A stretch of DNA of 64,000 nucleotides from 66-474 sp036278635 (GCA_036278635.1 DASUKQ010000165.1:6140-70139); one strand, 5' to 3'. Shown: positions 16,181 through 25,125, numbered from the stretch's first letter. The notes: generated from the sequence alone by a model not told the origin. Numbers and translations are program-made.

Positions 16181-17533
16181 ATGAGCGAACTCACTCCCCG
16201 CGAAATCGTCAACGAACTCGATCGCTTCGTCATCGGCCAACACGACGCCAAGCGCGCGGTCGCGATTGCGCTGCGCGACCGCTGGCGGCGGATGCAACTC
16301 GATCCCGCCTTCCGCAACGAAGTGACGCCCAAGAACATCCTGATGATCGGGCCGACCGGCGTCGGCAAGACCGAGATCGCGCGCCGCCTCGCGACGCTCG
16401 CGAAGGCGCCGTTCGTCAAGATCGAGGCGACCAAGTTCACCGAGGTCGGCTACGTCGGAAAGGATGTCGATTCGATCGTGCGCGACCTCGCCGACTTTGC
16501 CTACAAGCTGACCCGCGACCAGGCCAAGGAACGCGTGAAGTCGCAGGCCGAAGAGCATGCCGACGAACGCATCCTCGATGCCCTGCTGCCGCGCCGGCAG
16601 CACGGCGACGCCTGGGACCAGCAAACCGAATCCGATACCGCGCGGATCGAACAGGATTCGTCCACCCGCACGAAGCTGCGCAGGCAACTGCGCGAAGGCG
16701 CACTGGACGATCGCGAAATCGAGCTGGAATTTTCCGCAAATGTCGGCGTCGAGATCATGGCGCCACCCGGCATGGAGGAAATGTCGCAGCAGTTGCGTTC
16801 GATGTTCCAGAACCTCGGCGGCAACAAGACGCAAAAGCGGAAATTGACGATCAAGGCCGCGCGGCCCCTGCTGATCGACGAGGAAGCCGGCAAGCTGCTC
16901 AACGACGACGAACTGCGGGCGCAGGCCATCGAGAACTGCGAGCAGAACGGCATCGTGTTCATCGACGAAATCGACAAGGTCGCGCAGCGCAGCGACTGGG
17001 GCAACGGCGCGGGCGTTTCGCGCGAGGGCGTACAGCGCGACCTGCTGCCCCTCGTCGAAGGCTCGACCGTGTCGACCAAATACGGGCCGGTCAAGACCGA
17101 CCACGTGCTGTTCATCGCCTCGGGCGCCTTCTCGATGGCCAAGCCGTCCGACCTGATCCCCGAACTCCAGGGCCGACTGCCAATCCGAGTCGAGCTGTCG
17201 GCGCTGTCGGTCGATGACTTCAAGCGGATCCTCGAGGAGCCGAACAACGCGTTGACCAAACAGTACGCGGCAATGCTGGGCACCGAGGGCGTGACCCTGG
17301 AATTCACGGACGAGGGCATTGCCCGGCTGGCCGAGGTGGCCTTCAACGTGAACGAAAGCACCGAGAACATCGGGGCCCGGCGCCTGCAGACCGTGATGGA
17401 GCGGCTGCTGGAAACCATTTCGTTCGAAGCGGCGGACAAAAGCGGCGAAAAGTACGTGATCGACGCCGAATACGTAGACAAAAGCCTCAAAGATCTCGCA
17501 TCGGACGAAGATCTGTCGCGCTATATCCTGTGA
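16181..17533 (+). CDS. hslU: ATP-dependent protease ATPase subunit HslU
   Basis: A 450-residue AAA+ unfoldase that feeds substrates to HslV. It shows Walker A GPTGVGKTE, the pore-loop motif GYVG, Walker B FIDEIDKVA, the family-specific I domain (about residues 110-245), sensor elements GRLPIRVEL and NIGARRL, and the C-terminal DLSRYIL tail that inserts into HslV. The length is normal for the family. Its translation start is separated from hslV by the inverted repeat, so the two genes may not be translated in the usual tightly coupled way. Confidence 0.97.
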   Translation: MSELTPREIVNELDRFVIGQHDAKRAVAIALRDRWRRMQLDPAFRNEVTPKNILMIGPTGVGKTEIARRLATLAKAPFVKIEATKFTEVGYVGKDVDSIVRDLADFAYKLTRDQAKERVKSQAEEHADERILDALLPRRQHGDAWDQQTESDTARIEQDSSTRTKLRRQLREGALDDREIELEFSANVGVEIMAPPGMEEMSQQLRSMFQNLGGNKTQKRKLTIKAARPLLIDEEAGKLLNDDELRAQAIENCEQNGIVFIDEIDKVAQRSDWGNGAGVSREGVQRDLLPLVEGSTVSTKYGPVKTDHVLFIASGAFSMAKPSDLIPELQGRLPIRVELSALSVDDFKRILEEPNNALTKQYAAMLGTEGVTLEFTDEGIARLAEVAFNVNESTENIGARRLQTVMERLLETISFEAADKSGEKYVIDAEYVDKSLKDLASDEDLSRYIL

Positions 17534-17582
17534 GGAATTCTGGAATCGGGCCGGGTTTGCCGTGCCCGGCTACAATGACGCC

Positions 17583-18197
17583 ATGGGCAAGGTTCTGAAA
17601 TTCAAGTCCAGCAGTCCGCGCCCGAAACTCCGTGGCGCCCTGCAACGCGGCGAGTTGGTGCGGGTGTGGCGCAGCGACCTCGAAGACGGCAGCTTCTGCG
17701 GCTACCTCGCCGGCATCGGTCGCGAGTGGCTGCTGATGTGGGTCGTCGGCGACCAGATCGGCTTCGACGGCATGTACGCGATGCGCCTGGCCGACATCAC
17801 CGAGGTCGAGGCCCCGGACGGCCATCACGTCTTCATGGAAAAGGCACTGGCGGTCCGCAACATCCATCCACGCCTGCCGCACAATTTTCCACTCGACGAC
17901 ATCAACCAGGTGGTGCGCGCCACGGCCGAATATGCGGCGGTGATGTGCGTGCACGTCGACACCGAGGACGAGCACGAAGTCTGCTATATCGGCCGGCCGC
18001 TCGGAATCGAGGACGATGGATTCACGTTGCAGGAGATCACTCCGGACGCCGAATGGTTGCGCGAGCCGTCATTTTTCGGTTGGGACGAGATTTCCACCGT
18101 GAGTTTCGACGAACCGTACGCCCAGGTGCTGCTGGATGTCGCCGGACAGCCGCCGCGGATCGACTTTGCGGGATCGGGCTTCGGATCGGTGCACTGA
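17583..18197 (+). CDS. Conserved hypothetical protein
   Basis: A 204-residue soluble, acidic protein from the ATG at 17583 (MGKVLKFKSSSPRPKLRG), starting 49 bases after hslU. I recognise no domain. The sequence WRSDLEDGSFCGYLAGIGREW followed by regularly spaced strands suggests a compact beta-rich fold, possibly SH3/Sm-like, at residues 20-75. There are two Cys and no signal peptide or transmembrane segment. It is probably co-transcribed with hslU, or uses the TACAAT box at about 17571. Function is unknown. Confidence 0.7.
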   Translation: MGKVLKFKSSSPRPKLRGALQRGELVRVWRSDLEDGSFCGYLAGIGREWLLMWVVGDQIGFDGMYAMRLADITEVEAPDGHHVFMEKALAVRNIHPRLPHNFPLDDINQVVRATAEYAAVMCVHVDTEDEHEVCYIGRPLGIEDDGFTLQEITPDAEWLREPSFFGWDEISTVSFDEPYAQVLLDVAGQPPRIDFAGSGFGSVH

Positions 18198-18250
18198 GAG
18201 CCGTGAATCGGGAATCGGGGATCGGGAAAGCGCAACACTCGAAACTTCCA

Positions 18251-18271
18251 CCCCCTTCCGCAGGAAGGGGG
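18251..18271. repeat. CCCCCTTCC-GCA-GGAAGGGGG hairpin
   Basis: A perfect 9-base stem with a 3-base loop in the 163-base gap before the DUF971 gene, followed by a GC-rich tract and GGGGGATGTGC. A related hairpin followed by GGGGGATGTGC lies at 50232-50275, and a partial one at 25945-25961. A short GGGAATC run lies just upstream at 18203-18229. Confidence 0.6.
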
Positions 18272-18360
18272 TCACGCGCTGCAGGCGCGCGGGGGGATGT
18301 GCTCTGCCTTGCTGACTCGCATCAGCCCCCCTTCCGTCGTGCACCGATAACATCGTCGGC

Positions 18361-18777
18361 ATGACCGCCCCCAAACCCACCGACATCATCCTGCACAAGA
18401 AATCGCGCACGCTGGAAGTCGCTTTCGATTCCGGCGAAGCGTTCGTCCTGCCCGCCGAATACCTGCGTGTGTACTCGCCCAGCGCCGAGGTGCAAGGCCA
18501 CGGTCCCGGCCAGCAGGTGCTGGTTGCGGGCAAACGCGAGGTCGGGGTCATGGAACTGGAACCGGTCGGCAATTACGCGGTGGCGCTGCGCTTCACCGAC
18601 GGCCACGCCACCGGGATCTATTCGTGGGAGGTGCTGCACGAGCTCGGCGTCAAGCAGGCACAGAACTGGCAGTCCTACCTCGACGCGCTGGAAAAGAACG
18701 GCTTGTCGCGCGACCCGTCGTCGTTGTATGGCCATGCCGTACCCCTGCGCGGACCGAAGCCGCGGCAGGAAACGTAG
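18361..18777 (+). CDS. DUF971 domain protein (gamma-butyrobetaine hydroxylase-like N-terminal domain)
   Basis: A 138-residue protein of the DUF971/GBBH-N family, shown by LPAEYLRVYSPSAEVQGHG and the core ALRFTDGHATGIYSWEVLHELG. This small domain is fused to gamma-butyrobetaine hydroxylases in eukaryotes and to Mrp-type Fe-S carriers in some bacteria; stand-alone bacterial copies have no settled function. Placement after hslVU is standard in Xanthomonadaceae. Its TAG stop is the TAG of the GTAGGTTGGG repeat that begins at 18774. Confidence 0.85.
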   Translation: MTAPKPTDIILHKKSRTLEVAFDSGEAFVLPAEYLRVYSPSAEVQGHGPGQQVLVAGKREVGVMELEPVGNYAVALRFTDGHATGIYSWEVLHELGVKQAQNWQSYLDALEKNGLSRDPSSLYGHAVPLRGPKPRQET

Positions 18778-18865
18778 GTTGGGCTGAGCGCTCTTTGCGA
18801 AGCCCAACGCTCGTTGCGGAAACGTTGGGCTTCCGCCGATGAAGCCGGCGTCAACCCAACCTACC
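18774..18865. repeat. GTAGGTTGGGCT palindromic element
   Basis: GTAGGTTGGGCTGAGCGC at the left end and GTCAACCCAACCTACC at the right form terminal inverted repeats, with an inner GAAGCCCAAC / GTTGGGCTTC pair. The left arm carries the stop codon of the DUF971 gene. The right arm encodes the last residues (GRLG) and the stop codon of the convergent GFA gene. Confidence 0.75.
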
Positions 18866-19345
18866 AGCGCTGTCGAGCAACGCCGCGCGACGTTCCAGAC
18901 TTGCCTTCGGCCAGTATTTTTCGCGTTCGTAGTACTCGTGCATCACTGGCACGTTGTCCGGCAGGATCACCCACGGCTGCTTCGACATCGTGAAGATGTG
19001 GATGTCGGGTGGCAAGCGATCGGGATCGTCGAGCGTACCGACCCGCACGAAGGCGAACAGCGGACCTGCGCCGGGGTAATGGCTCCACAGCGCGACGCGG
19101 CAACGCGGGCAGCGTGCGAAGTCCTGGCCCTTGCCGCTCGCGGAGGGCGTCATGACCATTTCGGGTTCGCCGTGCAGCCGCTCGACGCACGCGGTCTCGA
19201 TCAATGCGTTCAACGCGAATGCACTGCCCGATTCGCGCTGGCACCAGCGGCAGTGGCAGCAATGCACGAACAACGGCGCGCGCGCGAGCCGGTAACGGAT
19301 GAACCAGCAATCGCAGCCCCCGTCGAAAGTTTCGGATCGCGTCAT
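18851..19345 (-). CDS. GFA family protein (glutathione-dependent formaldehyde-activating-like)
   Basis: A 164-residue zinc-binding GFA/CENP-V domain protein. The metal ligands are visible as GGCDCW, CCHCRWCQRESGS and ARCPRCRVALW. Family members include Gfa, which accelerates the glutathione-formaldehyde adduct reaction, but most bacterial copies are uncharacterised. It is a monocistronic gene on the minus strand. Its final four codons and stop are part of a dispersed palindrome, so the C-terminal end is probably not functionally constrained. Confidence 0.85.
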   Translation of the reverse strand: MTRSETFDGGCDCWFIRYRLARAPLFVHCCHCRWCQRESGSAFALNALIETACVERLHGEPEMVMTPSASGKGQDFARCPRCRVALWSHYPGAGPLFAFVRVGTLDDPDRLPPDIHIFTMSKQPWVILPDNVPVMHEYYEREKYWPKASLERRAALLDSAGRLG

Positions 19346-19508
19346 CGTTGTTTCGACTTCGGCATTGATCGCACGGCGAGCATCGCGTGGCCAAGACCGG
19401 GGTCAGCGTTCGCCTTCCACTGCCACCGTTGGGCGCCGGCAAGTACTGAAAAGGGGACAGTGCCCCGCAGCAATGCACTCTGGCGCGGTTCCCGCGACGG
19501 GGAAAGTC

Positions 19509-22500
19509 TCATTCGACAGCGAACAACGCGTTCAAGTCATCCTCGTCGAACTTCAGCTTGTCGCGGGTGCCGCCGCCTTCGAGCACGGCCTGCGCCAGCT
19601 CGGCCTTGCGCGCCTTCAGGTCCTCGATGCGTTCCTCGACGGTGTCGGCACAAATCAGCCGATACACGAACACCGGCTTGTCCTGGCCGATGCGGTGGGC
19701 GCGGTCCGACGCCTGCGTCTCCGCCGCGGGATTCCACCACGGATCGTAGTGGATCACCGTATCGGCGGCGGTGAGGTTGAGGCCCACGCCGCCGGCCTTC
19801 AGCGACAGCAGGAACAGCGGTACCTCGCCGTCCTGGAACTTGCGCACCGGTTCGGCGCGGTCGCGGGTATCCCCGGTCAACGTGACGTACTGCAGGTGAC
19901 GCCGATTCAATTCGCGCGCGATCAGTGCCAGCATCTCGGTGAACTGGCTGAACAACAGCACCCGCCGACCTTCGCTTAGCAGGGCGGGCACCATTTCCAT
20001 CAGCAGCTCCATCTTGGCGGACTCGCGCACGCCGTGGGCGGCTTCGAGTTTGACGAGGCGCGGGTCGCAACAGGTCTGGCGCAGCTTCAACAGCGCGTCC
20101 AGCACGATGATGCCGCTGTGTTCGATGCCGCGCTGGCGTACCACCTCGCGCACCTCTTCGCCCAGTGAAACGCGCAAGGCGTCGTACAGTTCGCGTTGCT
20201 TCCCCGACAACACCACCCGGCGCGCGATCTCGGTCTTTTCGGGAAGCTCGGCGACCACCTGCGCCTTCGTGCGGCGCAGGATGAAAGGCGCAATGCGGTG
20301 GTTCAGGCGCGCCTGGGAATCGGCGTCGGCCTGGCGTTCGATCGGAATGCGATAGTGGCGACGGAACGAGCCTTCGTCGCCCAGCAATCCCGGCACCGCG
20401 AGATCGACCTGCGACCACAATTCGCCCAGATGATTTTCCAGCGGCGTGCCGGTCATGCACACCCGCCGCTTGGCGCCTATGGAGAGCAGCGCACGCCGCG
20501 CCTGGGTGCGCGGATTCTTGACCTGCTGCGCCTCGTCCAGCACCACCAGCGCAAAGGGTTGTTCGCGCAGCACCGACAGGTCGCGCGGCAGCAGCGCATA
20601 GCTGGTGAGGATCACGTCGTTGCCAGCCAGGCGGTCGAAGCTCTTGACGCGTTCGGGCCCGTGCAATGTCAGGATCTTCAACGAGGGCGCGAAGCGTTCG
20701 GTTTCGGCCTGCCAGTTCGGGATCAGGCTGGTGGGCGCCACCACCAGCGCAGGTTGCGTCAGCGCCGAGTTCTGCTTGAGCGCGAGAATGTGCGCAAGCA
20801 TCTGCACAGTCTTGCCGAGCCCCATGTCGTCGGCCAGCACTCCACCGAGTCCCGCGCTTGCCAACGCGTTGAGCCAGCGCAGGCCCTCACGCTGGTAAGG
20901 CCGCAACTCGGCATTCAGGCCTTCGGGCACGGCATCGGAAGCATGCTCCGACGCTTCGCGCAGGCGCGTGGTGAACCCGGTCAGGTCTTTCGGTGCATCG
21001 AGCTTGCCGTTCTTCGGCAAGGCTTCGCCGAACTCCTCCAACCGCCCGGCCTGCACGCGTGGCAGGCGCAGTTTGTCGCGCGGATGCGCGAGATATTCGG
21101 CAAGCGGCGCCAACAGCTTGCGCAACGTCGCCAGCGGCACGGCCACCCGGCGGCGGTCGTCGACCGGCGCGTACCAGATTGCGTCTTCGGTCTCGTTCTC
21201 GGGCGCCGTCAGCGACAACGTGTGTTCGGACAATGCCCGGGCGACGGTGGGCAGCAGGTTGACGCGCTTGCCTTCGACTTCGATGCCCATCTCGAACTCG
21301 AATGCCTCGCCGCCGTCGTCCGTGCGCGCGACGCCGTACCAGCGCGGCGGCCCTTCCAGCACCTCGAACGGAAAACTCGATGCGTACTCGACGGCGAATC
21401 CGTCGTGCTCGAGCTTCTCGCGCACGCCCAGCCAGCGCGCCGGCGTGTTGACCTCCAGCGCGCCGGCATAGCCCTTGCCCGGGAATACCCAGGCATCCTC
21501 GGGCAGCGTGTCGGCCATGTCCCACGGCAGGCCTTCGCAATCGACCGCGGGGGCCAGCCCGAATGCCTCGAGGCGTTCCATCGTCGCCAGTTCTTCGGCC
21601 CGCTTGCGGATGATCTCGACCAGCTTGCCACTGCGCACGCGACGCACGATCGCTTCACCGCCGCGGCCGGGCAGACGCTCGCCGCCGTAATCGAAGGCAA
21701 GCCGCGCGTAGGCGAGCGGCGGCGTGCCGGCGCCGATCCGCGCGTGGCGGGTCAGTGCCTGGAAGACCATCACGGGCTTGGGCGCCAGATCCGAGCGCTG
21801 GGCCGTGTCGAACGCCTGCGGCGCCGGCACGCGCGCCGCCCACGGTGATGCGGCCACGCGCTCGGCGAGGGCTTCCGCATACTCGGGCGCGAGCGGCGGC
21901 GCATCGATCAGCGCCACTTCCGCGGGACCCGCATCGAGTGGTCCGAGTTCGGCGCGTTCGGGGTCGAGATACCACAGGCCGCCGACCCGGACCACACGTT
22001 GGTGCGGCGGCAGTTCCGGCAGCAGGCGCTGGCGGCCATCCCGCTCGAGCTGCCAGGCCCATGCCAGCGGGCGCGGCTTGCCCAACGCAAGGCGCAAGCC
22101 GGCAACGCCGCCGAGCAGGCTCGGTGCGGAAGTCAGGAGATCGCGCAGCAAGGCATCGCTGAATGCACCGGACAGCTGGGCGTAACTGCGCCCCTTGCGC
22201 CGGGTTTGCGGCAGGCCCAGCACGCTCGCTGCGAGCCGGGTCCCGGCTTCCGGCAACCCCGCGTGCAACAGTTGCCGGGGATCGAGCGGCACCGCCCTTC
22301 CCAGCCGGCCCTTGGCCACGCGTTCCAGCAGCACGGGCGCAACCTCGATGCGCGCCAGCGGCGGCTCGTGCAGCATTTCCAGCAGGAACCCGAGCGTCGG
22401 CGCGTCGGATCTCGTCTCTGCGCCATCGGGACCGGACGACAGCAGGCGCACCCATTCTGCCGGCAACGGGGCGGCCGCGCGGCGCGACGCGGCGCGGGAA

Positions 22501-22535
22501 GTCGACGCTCCCTGATGATTGCTGTGGTGCTGCAT
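19509..22535 (-). CDS. SNF2-family DEAD/DEAH helicase
   Basis: A 1008-residue Swi2/Snf2-type ATPase. The first ~480 residues are a poorly conserved accessory region. The two RecA-like lobes then carry motif I DDMGLGKTVQ, motif II DEAQ, TGTPLENHLGELWSQ, and in lobe 2 LLFSQFTEM, GGVGLNL and the motif VI region QASDRAHRIGQDKPV. It resembles bacterial RapA/HepA-like chromatin-type translocases that remodel DNA- or RNA-polymerase-bound complexes; the exact partner is unknown. It is transcribed alone. A composite palindromic element occupies the gap between gpsA and this gene. Confidence 0.88.
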   Translation of the reverse strand: MQHHSNHQGASTSRAASRRAAAPLPAEWVRLLSSGPDGAETRSDAPTLGFLLEMLHEPPLARIEVAPVLLERVAKGRLGRAVPLDPRQLLHAGLPEAGTRLAASVLGLPQTRRKGRSYAQLSGAFSDALLRDLLTSAPSLLGGVAGLRLALGKPRPLAWAWQLERDGRQRLLPELPPHQRVVRVGGLWYLDPERAELGPLDAGPAEVALIDAPPLAPEYAEALAERVAASPWAARVPAPQAFDTAQRSDLAPKPVMVFQALTRHARIGAGTPPLAYARLAFDYGGERLPGRGGEAIVRRVRSGKLVEIIRKRAEELATMERLEAFGLAPAVDCEGLPWDMADTLPEDAWVFPGKGYAGALEVNTPARWLGVREKLEHDGFAVEYASSFPFEVLEGPPRWYGVARTDDGGEAFEFEMGIEVEGKRVNLLPTVARALSEHTLSLTAPENETEDAIWYAPVDDRRRVAVPLATLRKLLAPLAEYLAHPRDKLRLPRVQAGRLEEFGEALPKNGKLDAPKDLTGFTTRLREASEHASDAVPEGLNAELRPYQREGLRWLNALASAGLGGVLADDMGLGKTVQMLAHILALKQNSALTQPALVVAPTSLIPNWQAETERFAPSLKILTLHGPERVKSFDRLAGNDVILTSYALLPRDLSVLREQPFALVVLDEAQQVKNPRTQARRALLSIGAKRRVCMTGTPLENHLGELWSQVDLAVPGLLGDEGSFRRHYRIPIERQADADSQARLNHRIAPFILRRTKAQVVAELPEKTEIARRVVLSGKQRELYDALRVSLGEEVREVVRQRGIEHSGIIVLDALLKLRQTCCDPRLVKLEAAHGVRESAKMELLMEMVPALLSEGRRVLLFSQFTEMLALIARELNRRHLQYVTLTGDTRDRAEPVRKFQDGEVPLFLLSLKAGGVGLNLTAADTVIHYDPWWNPAAETQASDRAHRIGQDKPVFVYRLICADTVEERIEDLKARKAELAQAVLEGGGTRDKLKFDEDDLNALFAVE

Positions 22536-22580
22536 CCGCAGTCGTTCCGGCGCTCAAAAGGCTCAAGCATAGCGCAGTCT

Positions 22581-22696
22581 GTGCGATCGTCGTACTTGTG
22601 CGTTCATCCGTGAACGCTGCTTCGTTCGATGGCACGCGAGGCTCGTGGGCATTGACGATTCGAAAGGCCCTGACTGTTTACAACAGCCGCTTCGAG
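22581..22696 (+). repeat. Composite two-hairpin element, copy A
   Basis: Begins GTGCGATCGTC and ends TTTACAACAGCCGCTTCGAG. It matches five other copies in the window at both ends (see the finding at 22581-59599). It sits between the gpsA stop and the helicase start. Confidence 0.7.
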
Positions 22697-22717
22697 CGGG
22701 GCCCCTCCTGAGATCGC

Positions 22718-23737
22718 TCAGCCGAACAGGGTTTCGGGGTATTCGGGCTTGCGTTCGCGTGCCAGCAGCGAATGCAGGGCGTCGGTGGGGGTCATTTCGC
22801 CACGCAGCACGGCCTGCACGTGCTGCGAAATCGGCAGGTCGAGATCGTGGCGACCAGCCAGACGCATCACCTCGTCGGCAGTCACCGTGCCCTCGACCAC
22901 CTGGCCGATGTCGGCGAGTGCCTGCTGGAGCGGCACCCCGCGGCCGAGCGCCTGGCCGAAGCGGTAATTGCGCGACAGTTGACCGGTGCAGGTGAGGACC
23001 AGGTCGCCCAGGCCCGCGAGGCCCATCAAGGTTTGTGGCTGTGCGCCCAGCGCCGCACCGAGCCGCAGCATCTCGTTCATGCCGCGGGTGATCAGGCCGG
23101 CGCGCGCGTTGAGGCCAAGCTCCATGCCGTCGGCCACCCCGGTCGCCACCGCCAACACGTTCTTCATGGCGCCACCCAGTTCGGCCCCCAGCATGTCGTT
23201 GCCGGTGTAGGCGCGGAAGGTGTGGGTATGCAGCAGTTCGGCGACGCGATGGGCGAAGGCATCCCCACGGGAATGCACCGTGACCGCGGTCGGCATCCCG
23301 GCCGCCACTTCGCGCGCGAACGAAGGGCCGGTGACGATCGCCGCCGGGGCCGCCGGCAGGCGCTCGGCCACGAGTTCATGCAGGAACCGTCCGGTGCCCG
23401 GCTCGAAGCCTTTCGTCGCCCACGCAAAGCCGGCGTCATTCGGCAACAGGGGCGCCGCTTCGTCTAGCATCTGCCGAAAGGCGTGGCTCGGAACCGCCAC
23501 CAGCGCCAGGTCGACGCCCTGCAGCGCCTCGCCCAGATCCGGTACGCAGGCCAGTTCCGCCGGCAACTCGAGGTCCGGCAGATAGCGCCGGTTGCGGCGG
23601 CTGGCGGCGATCTGCGCAAGCGCGTCGGCGTCGCGGCCCCACAATCGGGTCGTGACGCCATTGCCACACAACAACGCGGCCAGTGCGGTGCCCCACGAGC
23701 CGGCGCCGAGGACGGCAACCGTCGCGCGCGCAACCAT
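22718..23737 (-). CDS. gpsA: Glycerol-3-phosphate dehydrogenase [NAD(P)+]
   Basis: A 339-residue cytoplasmic enzyme reducing dihydroxyacetone phosphate to sn-glycerol 3-phosphate for phospholipid synthesis. It shows the N-terminal dinucleotide loop LGAGSWGTALA, the GPSFAREVA segment, the catalytic Lys region GGAMKNVLAVATG and GLAGLGDLVLTCTG. The start lies 3 bases after the secB stop, so secB-gpsA form an operon, as in many gammaproteobacteria. Confidence 0.97.
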   Translation of the reverse strand: MVARATVAVLGAGSWGTALAALLCGNGVTTRLWGRDADALAQIAASRRNRRYLPDLELPAELACVPDLGEALQGVDLALVAVPSHAFRQMLDEAAPLLPNDAGFAWATKGFEPGTGRFLHELVAERLPAAPAAIVTGPSFAREVAAGMPTAVTVHSRGDAFAHRVAELLHTHTFRAYTGNDMLGAELGGAMKNVLAVATGVADGMELGLNARAGLITRGMNEMLRLGAALGAQPQTLMGLAGLGDLVLTCTGQLSRNYRFGQALGRGVPLQQALADIGQVVEGTVTADEVMRLAGRHDLDLPISQHVQAVLRGEMTPTDALHSLLARERKPEYPETLFG

Positions 23738-23740
23738 GGC

Positions 23741-24247
23741 TCAGGCGTTCAGCGTCGGCTTGTCGCCGCCATCGACGGGTTGCCCCTGCTGCGCCTGCTG
23801 CTGTTGCTGGGCGTACAGCGCGTCGAAGTTGATCGGCTGCAACAGCAGCGGCGGGAAGCCGCCATTCAGGACCAGATCGGAAACAACCTGCCGCGCAAAC
23901 GGGAACAGCACGTTCGGGCAATAGGTCGCCAGCACCGCCGAGAGATTCTCCTGATCGAAGCCGACGAAGGAAAACACGCCCGCCTGGTGAACTTCGGCCA
24001 GATACGCGGTGCGCTCGTTCAGGGTGCAGGTCACCGTTAGCGTCAGCACGATCTCGTAATTGTTGCCCTCGATCGCGGTGGCCTTGTGGCTCAGGTTGAG
24101 CTGGACCTGCGGCTGGCCCTCCTCCTGGAACACCTTTGGCGCATTCGGAACCTCGAACGACACGTCGCGGGCATAGATTTTCTGCAGCGACATCTGCATC
24201 TGGGGGGCGGCTTGGCCGTTGCTCTGGGCCGGGGTCTGCTCTGCCAT
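23741..24247 (-). CDS. secB: Protein-export chaperone SecB
   Basis: A 168-residue tetrameric export chaperone that holds preproteins unfolded and delivers them to SecA. It shows the conserved core QKIYARDVSFEVPNAP, YCPNVLFPFARQVVSDLV and GGFPPLLLQPINF. The C-terminal tail is Gln-rich (QQQQQAQQ). The ATG at 24247 gives the usual N-terminus MAEQTPAQSNGQAAP; the in-frame extension to 24310 is not conserved. It is the first gene of secB-gpsA and divergent from rpmB across 246 bases. Confidence 0.96.
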   Translation of the reverse strand: MAEQTPAQSNGQAAPQMQMSLQKIYARDVSFEVPNAPKVFQEEGQPQVQLNLSHKATAIEGNNYEIVLTLTVTCTLNERTAYLAEVHQAGVFSFVGFDQENLSAVLATYCPNVLFPFARQVVSDLVLNGGFPPLLLQPINFDALYAQQQQQAQQGQPVDGGDKPTLNA

Positions 24248-24322
24248 GGTCTTGAAGCTCCACTCGGAAAGGTCAAAGGGTGGAGATTGTCCCACACCCT
24301 CGGCCTGCATGCACGTTCCGGA

Positions 24323-24351
24323 TTGCCCGAACCCACTTCGCCTGCTACGCT
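24323..24351 (+). promoter_or_regulatory. Possible rpmBG promoter
   Basis: TTGCCC (24323-24328) and TACGCT (24346-24351) with a 17-base spacer fit a degenerate sigma70 promoter 140 bases ahead of rpmB. The long GC-rich leader between may be structured. Only the spacing and partial hexamer match support it. Confidence 0.35.
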
Positions 24352-24493
24352 AAGCGGCTGTCTTGAAGCCGGCCCGGTGATCCGGGCGTCCCGTCGCGCG
24401 ACGCGGGGCCGTGCGGCAGTTCCGGCAGATCGCGCTGTACGAAGCCGGGCCGACCTTCCGCGGGCCACGCGGAACATCATGAGGAGAACCGCC

Positions 24494-24730
24494 ATGGCAC
24501 GCGTCTGCCAGGTTACCGGGAAAGGCACGACCACCGGCAACAACGTTTCGCACGCCAACAACAAGACCCGCCGCCGCTGGCTGCCCAACCTGCACGAGCG
24601 CCGGTTCTGGGTCGCAAGCGAGAACCGCTGGGTGAAACTGCGGGTGTCGGGCAAGGCCCTGCGTACCATCGACAAGAACGGCATCGACGCCGTGCTCGCG
24701 GATCTGCGGGCGAAAGGGCAAAAGGTCTAA
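24494..24730 (+). CDS. rpmB: 50S ribosomal protein L28
   Basis: A 78-residue basic protein, MARVCQVTGKGTTTGNNVSH, with the L28 signature NNKTRRRWLPNLHERRFW. GAGGAG precedes the ATG by 8 bases. The frame is open far upstream, but the ribosome-binding site and family start fix the ATG at 24494. It lies 11 bases before rpmG, the usual rpmB-rpmG pair. Confidence 0.97.
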   Translation: MARVCQVTGKGTTTGNNVSHANNKTRRRWLPNLHERRFWVASENRWVKLRVSGKALRTIDKNGIDAVLADLRAKGQKV

Positions 24731-24741
24731 GGAGAACTCCC

Positions 24742-24906
24742 ATGGCAAGCAAACGCGACAAGATCCGGCTGATTTCCTCGGCCGGCACCGGCCACTTCTA
24801 TACCACCGACAAGAACAAGAAGAACACCCCGGACAAGATGTCGGTCAAGAAATACGACCCCGTCGTCCGCAAGCACGTGATCTACAAGGAAGGCAAGATC
24901 AAGTGA
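24742..24906 (+). CDS. rpmG: 50S ribosomal protein L33
   Basis: A 54-residue protein, MASKRDKIRLISSAGTGHFY, ending HVIYKEGKIK, preceded by AAGGAGAA. It contains no Cys, so it is the zinc-independent (C-minus) form of L33. It is translated 11 bases after rpmB. A long palindrome that includes the stop codon (TGACGCATCGGC to GCCGATGCGTCA, 24904-24950) follows immediately. Confidence 0.97.
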   Translation: MASKRDKIRLISSAGTGHFYTTDKNKKNTPDKMSVKKYDPVVRKHVIYKEGKIK

Positions 24907-24947
24907 CGCATCGGCGCGCGCACGCAGTGCGCGCCTTTGCCGATGCG

Positions 24948-25105
24948 TCATCCCGGGGCAACGCGAAGCGTTGAACCCGGGATCCAGTTTCAAGCGCAAG
25001 GCCGCCGCAAGGCGGCCTTCCTTTTTGGCGTGTTCGCGTTTCGTGCGAACGCCTGTGCCATCGCGTCATCCCGGGGCCGCGCGAAGCGTTGAACCCGGGA
25101 TCCAG
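24948..25105. repeat. Two copies of the CATCCCGG...CCGGGATCCAG hairpin
   Basis: TCATCCCGGGGCAACGCG to ACCCGGGATCCAG (24948-24987) and a second copy at about 25066-25104 belong to the same family as the hairpins around the GIY-YIG gene. The 337-base gap 24907-25243 otherwise holds terminator-like hairpins and no gene that I can see. Confidence 0.7.
24998..25027 (+). terminator. Rho-independent terminator of rpmBG
   Basis: Stem GGCCGCC (25000-25006) / GGCGGCC (25011-25017) with loop GCAA, followed by TTCCTTTTT. It lies about 95 bases after rpmG, beyond a stop-codon palindrome and one dispersed hairpin. Confidence 0.75.
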
Positions 25106-25125
25106 TGCCTGCTCGTACAGAGCGC

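Noticed and set aside
19509..22535. SNF2 helicase as part of a phage-defence island
   Set aside because: The neighbours are gpsA/secB and a GFA protein; no methyltransferase, nuclease or other defence gene is adjacent.
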